Part shown: one piece after another, positions 60,282-64,000 of the stretch
Layout of the letters: the number at the start of each line of letters is the position of its first letter
How positions within the stretch are numbered: position 1 is the stretch's first letter
Assembly: GCA_030442035.1 (NCBI GenBank)
Contig: JAUJEA010000001.1
Location: 1,271,559 to 1,335,558 of the forward strand
Direction of reading: 5' to 3'
DNA: 64,000 nt
Origin: Splendidivirga corallicola
GTDB taxonomy: Bacteria; Bacteroidota; Bacteroidia; Cytophagales; Cyclobacteriaceae
The notes under the pieces: model-generated
Databases searched by the model: none
Told to the model about the DNA's origin: nothing
The model's input: the letters and a program-made list of their open reading frames with translations, nothing else
Program-made: the position numbers and the translations under genes

Positions 60282-60839
60282 ATGGCGTTGACACCCTCAA
60301 ACATGCTGCCCTTGGGAACCAAGGCACCGGATTTCGAACTTCCAGATACAATTAGTGATAAGAAATTAAGCCTTTCTAACCTGAAGTCTGATAAGGCTAC
60401 GGTTGTCATGTTTATTTGTAATCATTGCCCCTATGTAGTTCACGTACAGGACGAAATTATGAGTGTTAGTAATGATTATTTAAGTAAAGGTGTATCATTC
60501 ATTGCTATTAGCTCTAATGATATAGAGAACTATCCTCAGGATGCTCCGGATAAAATGAAAATCCTGGCTCAGCAATTGAATTATAAATTCCCCTATTTAT
60601 ACGATGAAACTCAGGAAGTTGCCAAAGCTTATGATGCAGCATGCACTCCTGATTTCTACGTTTTTGATAAAGAAATGAAATTAGTCTACCGTGGAGAGTT
60701 GGATGGTTCAAGACCAGGCAATGATGTACCATTGAGTGGAGTTGCGTTGCGGCAAGCTTTGGATAGTGTTCTGGCCAATGAACCTGTAAATACGGATCAA
60801 AGGCCTAGTATGGGTTGCAATATTAAATGGAAATCCTAG
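60282..60839 (+). CDS. Thioredoxin-like (AhpC/TSA) family protein
   Basis: A 185-residue protein of the AhpC/TSA-like thioredoxin group with LGTKAPDFELPD at the start and a CNHC motif in FICNHCPYVVHVQDEI (Cys46, Cys49). A third Cys is in ACTPDFYVFD. No signal peptide is seen, so it is probably cytosolic. Its relatives are annotated as peroxiredoxin or thiol-disulfide oxidoreductases, and the exact substrate is unknown. A strong terminator lies 96 bases after its stop. Confidence 0.88.
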   Translation: MALTPSNMLPLGTKAPDFELPDTISDKKLSLSNLKSDKATVVMFICNHCPYVVHVQDEIMSVSNDYLSKGVSFIAISSNDIENYPQDAPDKMKILAQQLNYKFPYLYDETQEVAKAYDAACTPDFYVFDKEMKLVYRGELDGSRPGNDVPLSGVALRQALDSVLANEPVNTDQRPSMGCNIKWKS

Positions 60840-60935
60840 ACCAAGATCTTGCCCCATTATTTTGTATTTTTCCAGGGAAAGAATATTTTTATATCAAAAT
60901 AATTTAATTAAAATCCTGAATCTATACTTGCACGG

Positions 60936-60969
60936 AAAACCCAATTGCTTATTTAAGCTTGGGTTTTTT
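60936..60969 (+). terminator. Strong rho-independent terminator
   Basis: AAAACCCAA (60936-60944), TT, GCTT (60947-60950), ATTT loop, AAGC (60955-60958), TTGGGTTTT (60959-60967) and two further T. The 13-bp stem and T run are those of an intrinsic terminator for the thioredoxin-like gene; the A run on the left could serve the other strand. Confidence 0.85.
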
Positions 60970-61000
60970 GTTTGGATAAAGTTTTTTTCTTCGAGCTATC

Positions 61001-61066
61001 AGATTCTGAATTTTCGGTTGCAGGTTATCCTTAAAGCTGATACCTATAACCCAAGTGCTTTAAATG
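61001..61066. repeat. Degenerate palindromic element (copy C) before murI
   Basis: The right half GCTGATACCTATAACCCAAGTGCTTTAAATG resembles the right end of copies A and B (GATACC..AACCTAATACCCAAAGGCTTAACTTAATG). Similarity is weak and by eye only. The ATG at 61064 lies in it, which is one reason to start murI at 61076. Confidence 0.3.
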
Positions 61067-61075
61067 CTAAATTCT

Positions 61076-61888
61076 ATGGCCATTGATTCGTCAGCACCTA
61101 TTGGAATTTTCGACAGTGGAACAGGGGGTCTGACTGTTGCGAATGCCGTGAAGAGATTGCTTCCGGAGGAAAGCATTATTTACTTTGGAGATATCGCACA
61201 CTTACCTTATGGAGATAAATCTCAGGCAGCCATTCAGGCTTATTCTGTTAAGATATGCGAAGTACTGTTACAACAACGGTGTAAGCTTGTCCTCATAGCC
61301 TGTAACTCTGCCTCCGCTGCCGCTTTCGAATTAGTGAGAGAATATGTTGGAAGTAAAGCGAAAGTCATGGATGTGATCACTCCGGTGATAGATTATGTTC
61401 GTGAAAATTATGCCCACAAAACCATAGGCCTAATCGGAACAAAGCAAACTGTGAGTTCCAATGTCTATCAAAAAAAAATAGATCAATTAGGAAACGGAAC
61501 TATTTTAAAGTCATTAGCAACGCCACTATTGGTACCAATGATAGAAGAAGATCTGGCCGATGATAAAATCAATCAAAGCATCATTAACAATTATCTGAAG
61601 AAAGACAGCATACAAAATATTGAGGCTTTGATCCTGGGTTGTACGCACTATCCTTTGATCAAGAAGCAGGTTGAAAATTTCTATCAGGGTAGTGTCGATA
61701 TTATTGATTCATCCGAAATTACTGCACGGGCACTTAAAGCCTACTTGCAGTACAACAACTTGCTGAATACGTCAGGTATTGTTTCAGAAAGATTTTTAGT
61801 ATCGGATTATACTGATGCATTTGAACATTCTACCAAATTGTTTTTTAACAAAGAGGTGCATCTCGAAAAATATCCAATTTGGGAATGA
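61076..61888 (+). CDS. murI: Glutamate racemase
   Basis: From ATG at 61076 the product is 270 residues. Two catalytic Cys are visible, Cys76 in LIACNSAS and Cys189 in ILGCTHYP, with Asp13 in FDSGTGG and the ITPVIDYV block. It interconverts L- and D-glutamate, supplying D-Glu for peptidoglycan in the cytoplasm. An ATG at 61064 adds four residues and lies in repeat-like sequence, so it is less likely. The gene converges on the histidine kinase with a 27-base gap. Confidence 0.96.
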   Translation: MAIDSSAPIGIFDSGTGGLTVANAVKRLLPEESIIYFGDIAHLPYGDKSQAAIQAYSVKICEVLLQQRCKLVLIACNSASAAAFELVREYVGSKAKVMDVITPVIDYVRENYAHKTIGLIGTKQTVSSNVYQKKIDQLGNGTILKSLATPLLVPMIEEDLADDKINQSIINNYLKKDSIQNIEALILGCTHYPLIKKQVENFYQGSVDIIDSSEITARALKAYLQYNNLLNTSGIVSERFLVSDYTDAFEHSTKLFFNKEVHLEKYPIWE

Positions 61889-61915
61889 GTGGGTCCATGA
61901 AACCGAATTCTCTTG

Positions 61916-63523
61916 TCATTCTCCAGGATACGTGACGCTGGAAAACTCAACAACAAATTTGGCTCCTTTGCCTGGTTCGCTCTCACACCAGATGTTTCCA
62001 TCCATCGCTTCAACGTATTTCTTAACTATTGAGAGTCCTAGCCCAACAGATGATTCCCCACCGGTAGGCCTGGCGCTTAATCTTTGGAATTTTTCAAAAA
62101 GCTTAGACATTTCTACCTCGCTAATCCCAGGACCTTCGTCTTGTATCTCGGTCCTGATCAAACCCTCGGGTGTTTTAAACAATCTTACTACTACGGATTT
62201 GCCCCGATCAGAAAATTTTAACGCATTTGATATTAAATTCTCATAGATCTGGGTGAGATAATTTTCATCTAAACTGGCCATGAGATGATCCCCGTCTATC
62301 TCAACTTTAAATTCAATGTTTTTCTTTTCAGCATCAATTTTGAATTGACTCAAGGTTTGTTTTAAAACATCGACCAACGCTATATTTTTAAACTCAATAT
62401 TAATTTCCTCATTTTCCAAAACCTTGGTATCAAGGATCTTGGATACCATTTTTACTAACTTTTGGGCTGAATGATGTATCGTATTCACATATTCTTCCTG
62501 ATCCTGGGCTAAGCCTGACCTTTCTGCCTTCATCAGCCCCACCAAACCAATGATATGATTTAAGGGTGATCTCAAGTCGTGAGCCACAATATCAATGAGA
62601 TTATTTTTTTCAATATTCAGCTCTTTCAACTTTTGATTTTGTTGTGTCACAGTGGCCGTCCTGTCGTATACTTTTTGCTCTAGGGTTGCATTGAGGCTTA
62701 CTAATTCCTTTTGATTTTCAATTATGGTGTGCAACATATAAGCGATCACAATCATCAATAGGCCACAAAAAACGTAAACCAGATAGCTCAAATACTCATT
62801 TTTTCTGACCTTGGTCTCAAAAGCGTTTTCAGTTATTGCGAACAGTTCTTCACCTTTACTCACTGTCGGGACATTTAAAATTTGTTGTATATCCTGTTCT
62901 ATTTCTACTTTCACGCCTAAGATTATGTCAGCATGTTGTAATATAACTGCTATTTGATCTGCTGTTACAGTATCGAGTGATTCCTGATTTAACTTAAGAT
63001 CAGTTATTATCCGATCAATATCTCTCCGGTCTACTACATCGGGACTGGCAATATAGTGAAGTAAGAGTGGTAAAAGTTCGTTTAACTGAGATATCCCGGT
63101 CTTTTGATGAATACGAGCAATCAAAAAAGGAATATGATTAACGGAGTTTTTAAAAATGGAATTTCTGGCTTTGAACTGTTCTATTTTATTCCATTTTGAT
63201 TCGTACAACTCCTGAAGTTCATGAACTCTATCTTTCAGTGTATTGTCCTCTGAATAGTAAGCGTCAAAGGACCTATCATCAAAACTTAAGATAATTTCAC
63301 GAATTCGCTTTTCATAAGTCACCAAAGCATCATAATGAAATAAAGAGGCACCTTTTAATTTTAGTAAAGCCTGGTTCGTAAGAATATCAAGCTGATGAAT
63401 TTCATTGAGGGCGGCTGATACTTTTTTGTTGATTTCATAGTTCGACGTAAGTTGTTTGACTATCCACCAAACAGCCATGGTCATAACGAAAAACGTAACA
63501 AATATGTAGATTAATTTTTTCAA
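61916..63523 (-). CDS. Membrane histidine kinase
   Basis: A 535-residue sensor kinase: first transmembrane helix (about 4-22), an all-helical extracytoplasmic region (about 25-240), second helix (about 246-267), coiled coil (270-310), HisKA dimerisation domain with phospho-acceptor His315 in DIVAHDLRSPLNH, and an ATPase domain (about 410-530) with NALKFSDR (N box), DEGPGI (462-467) and GLGLSIV. It starts with TTG at 63523 and overlaps the stop of the cytochrome peroxidase gene by three bases (TTGA), so the two are translationally coupled. No response regulator gene is in the window; it may act through one elsewhere. Confidence 0.92.
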   Translation of the reverse strand: MKKLIYIFVTFFVMTMAVWWIVKQLTSNYEINKKVSAALNEIHQLDILTNQALLKLKGASLFHYDALVTYEKRIREIILSFDDRSFDAYYSEDNTLKDRVHELQELYESKWNKIEQFKARNSIFKNSVNHIPFLIARIHQKTGISQLNELLPLLLHYIASPDVVDRRDIDRIITDLKLNQESLDTVTADQIAVILQHADIILGVKVEIEQDIQQILNVPTVSKGEELFAITENAFETKVRKNEYLSYLVYVFCGLLMIVIAYMLHTIIENQKELVSLNATLEQKVYDRTATVTQQNQKLKELNIEKNNLIDIVAHDLRSPLNHIIGLVGLMKAERSGLAQDQEEYVNTIHHSAQKLVKMVSKILDTKVLENEEINIEFKNIALVDVLKQTLSQFKIDAEKKNIEFKVEIDGDHLMASLDENYLTQIYENLISNALKFSDRGKSVVVRLFKTPEGLIRTEIQDEGPGISEVEMSKLFEKFQRLSARPTGGESSVGLGLSIVKKYVEAMDGNIWCESEPGKGAKFVVEFSSVTYPGE

Positions 63524-64000
63524 TAGTCCAGCAAAAACTGATCTCCTGTTAGAGTATTTAGAAAACTTATGATTTTGTCAACTTCTTCATTCGACAAATT
63601 TATTCCCAGTTGATATTCAGCCATGATTTCTACCATCTCTTCTAAAGTCTTGATAGAGCCATCATGTAAATATGGAGCAGTGATGGCAACATTCCGCAAA
63701 GACGGCACTCTAAAAACAAACTTGTCTTTTTCATCCTGTGAAGTATTAAAAAGGCCGTAATCGATTTGCTTTACGGAGTCTAATTCTTCAAAATAATCTT
63801 TTATTATACCAAACTTCTGAAATGTATTCCCTCCTATAGTGATCCCCTGATGACACGAAGAACATCCCAATTCTTTAAAGAGTTTATAACCTTCTTTTTC
63901 TTGCTCTGTGATAGCACTGTTTTCTCCGGATAAATATTTGTCAAAACGTGATATGGATATCAATGAAAATTGAAACTCCAGGAGCGCATCAATTATGTTT
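63520..64000 (-). CDS. Di-heme cytochrome c peroxidase, C-terminal part (cut by window edge)
   Basis: The frame stays open to the right edge; beyond the TTG at 63963 the sequence reads IIDALLEFQFSLISISRFDKYL, which matches the family, so the gene is truncated by the window. A heme-binding CSSCH motif is visible, followed by a typical region FRVPSLRNVAITAPYLHDGSIKTLEEMVEIM, where the His and Met ligands are expected. The family (MauG/CcpA type) reduces hydrogen peroxide in the periplasm with electrons from c-type cytochromes. The TTGA overlap with the histidine kinase suggests a shared role in peroxide sensing or respiration. Confidence 0.9.
   Translation of the reverse strand, partial: NIIDALLEFQFSLISISRFDKYLSGENSAITEQEKEGYKLFKELGCSSCHQGITIGGNTFQKFGIIKDYFEELDSVKQIDYGLFNTSQDEKDKFVFRVPSLRNVAITAPYLHDGSIKTLEEMVEIMAEYQLGINLSNEEVDKIISFLNTLTGDQFLLDY

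Noticed and set aside
61815..62246. Plus-strand frame of 143 codons over the murI/histidine kinase junction
   Set aside because: Mostly antisense to the kinase ATPase domain and out of frame with murI.

Overview
The window is 64 kb of an A+T-rich chromosome from a member of the Bacteroidota, most likely a marine-type Cytophagales bacterium. The grounds are a SusC/SusD outer-membrane pair, a one-component beta-propeller/LuxR regulator, a GWxTD protein, LVIVD-repeat and DUF1573 lipoproteins, the nusB-DUF1573-yajC-ybbR-coaE synteny, a ligase-associated DEXH helicase family protein, a Bacteroidota-type promoter (TTG-N20-TAGATTTG), and frequent GTG/TTG starts without strong Shine-Dalgarno sequences. 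I saw no rRNA, tRNA, CRISPR array, transposase or prophage gene.

Layout. 1-1.7 kb: the end of a helical-repeat protein and a convergent LON-substrate-binding protein. 2.0-9.9 kb: a compact plus-strand locus with an ECF sigma factor, a transmembrane TPR protein that looks like its anti-sigma factor, and two large exported TPR-CHAT (caspase-like) proteins with C-terminal membrane anchors. 9.9-10.8 kb: 0.9 kb of non-coding DNA packed with repeats. 11.1-17.4 kb: a minus-strand housekeeping run (leucine dehydrogenase, NusB, YtxH-like, NAD-type isocitrate dehydrogenase, DUF1573, YajC, YbbR, CoaE). 17.5-22.8 kb: two ABC exporters on opposite strands whose nucleotide-binding motifs are complementary, as in MdlA/MdlB heterodimers. 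23-26 kb: methyltransferase, GWxTD protein, RlmB. 26-36.8 kb: a minus-strand outer-membrane uptake locus (membrane-spanning propeller regulator, SusC, SusD, arylsulfotransferase-like lipoprotein, HGSNAT-like acyltransferase). 37.1-44.6 kb: a tripartite RND efflux system whose TolC protein carries an N-terminal ABC-type substrate-binding domain, plus a potassium channel. 44.8-49.2 kb: single genes (MarC, aminotransferase, AHSA1, 1-Cys peroxiredoxin, EamA). 49.4-53.6 kb: a third TPR-CHAT protein. 54-56 kb: a three-gene lipoprotein/outer-membrane operon. 56-62 kb: VOC protein, haloalkane-dehalogenase-like hydrolase, Lhr-type helicase, thioredoxin-like protein, MurI. 61.9-64 kb: a histidine kinase translationally coupled to a di-heme cytochrome c peroxidase that runs off the window.

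Most interesting. (1) The sigma / membrane TPR / twin TPR-CHAT locus may be an envelope sensing system in which exported caspase-like proteins act on, or are controlled by, the anti-sigma module (inference). (2) A non-coding, MITE-like element with imperfect terminal inverted repeats is present in two inverted copies 43 kb apart (9943-10184 and 53651-53980, about 93% identical by hand count). Each lies directly 3' of a TPR-CHAT gene; the second has a 5-bp target duplication and supplies the stop codon of its neighbour. (3) A 60-bp repeat with a conserved two-step hairpin also occurs as an inverted pair (10466-10525 and 19393-19452). (4) Structured direct and inverted repeats upstream of susC look like an operator.
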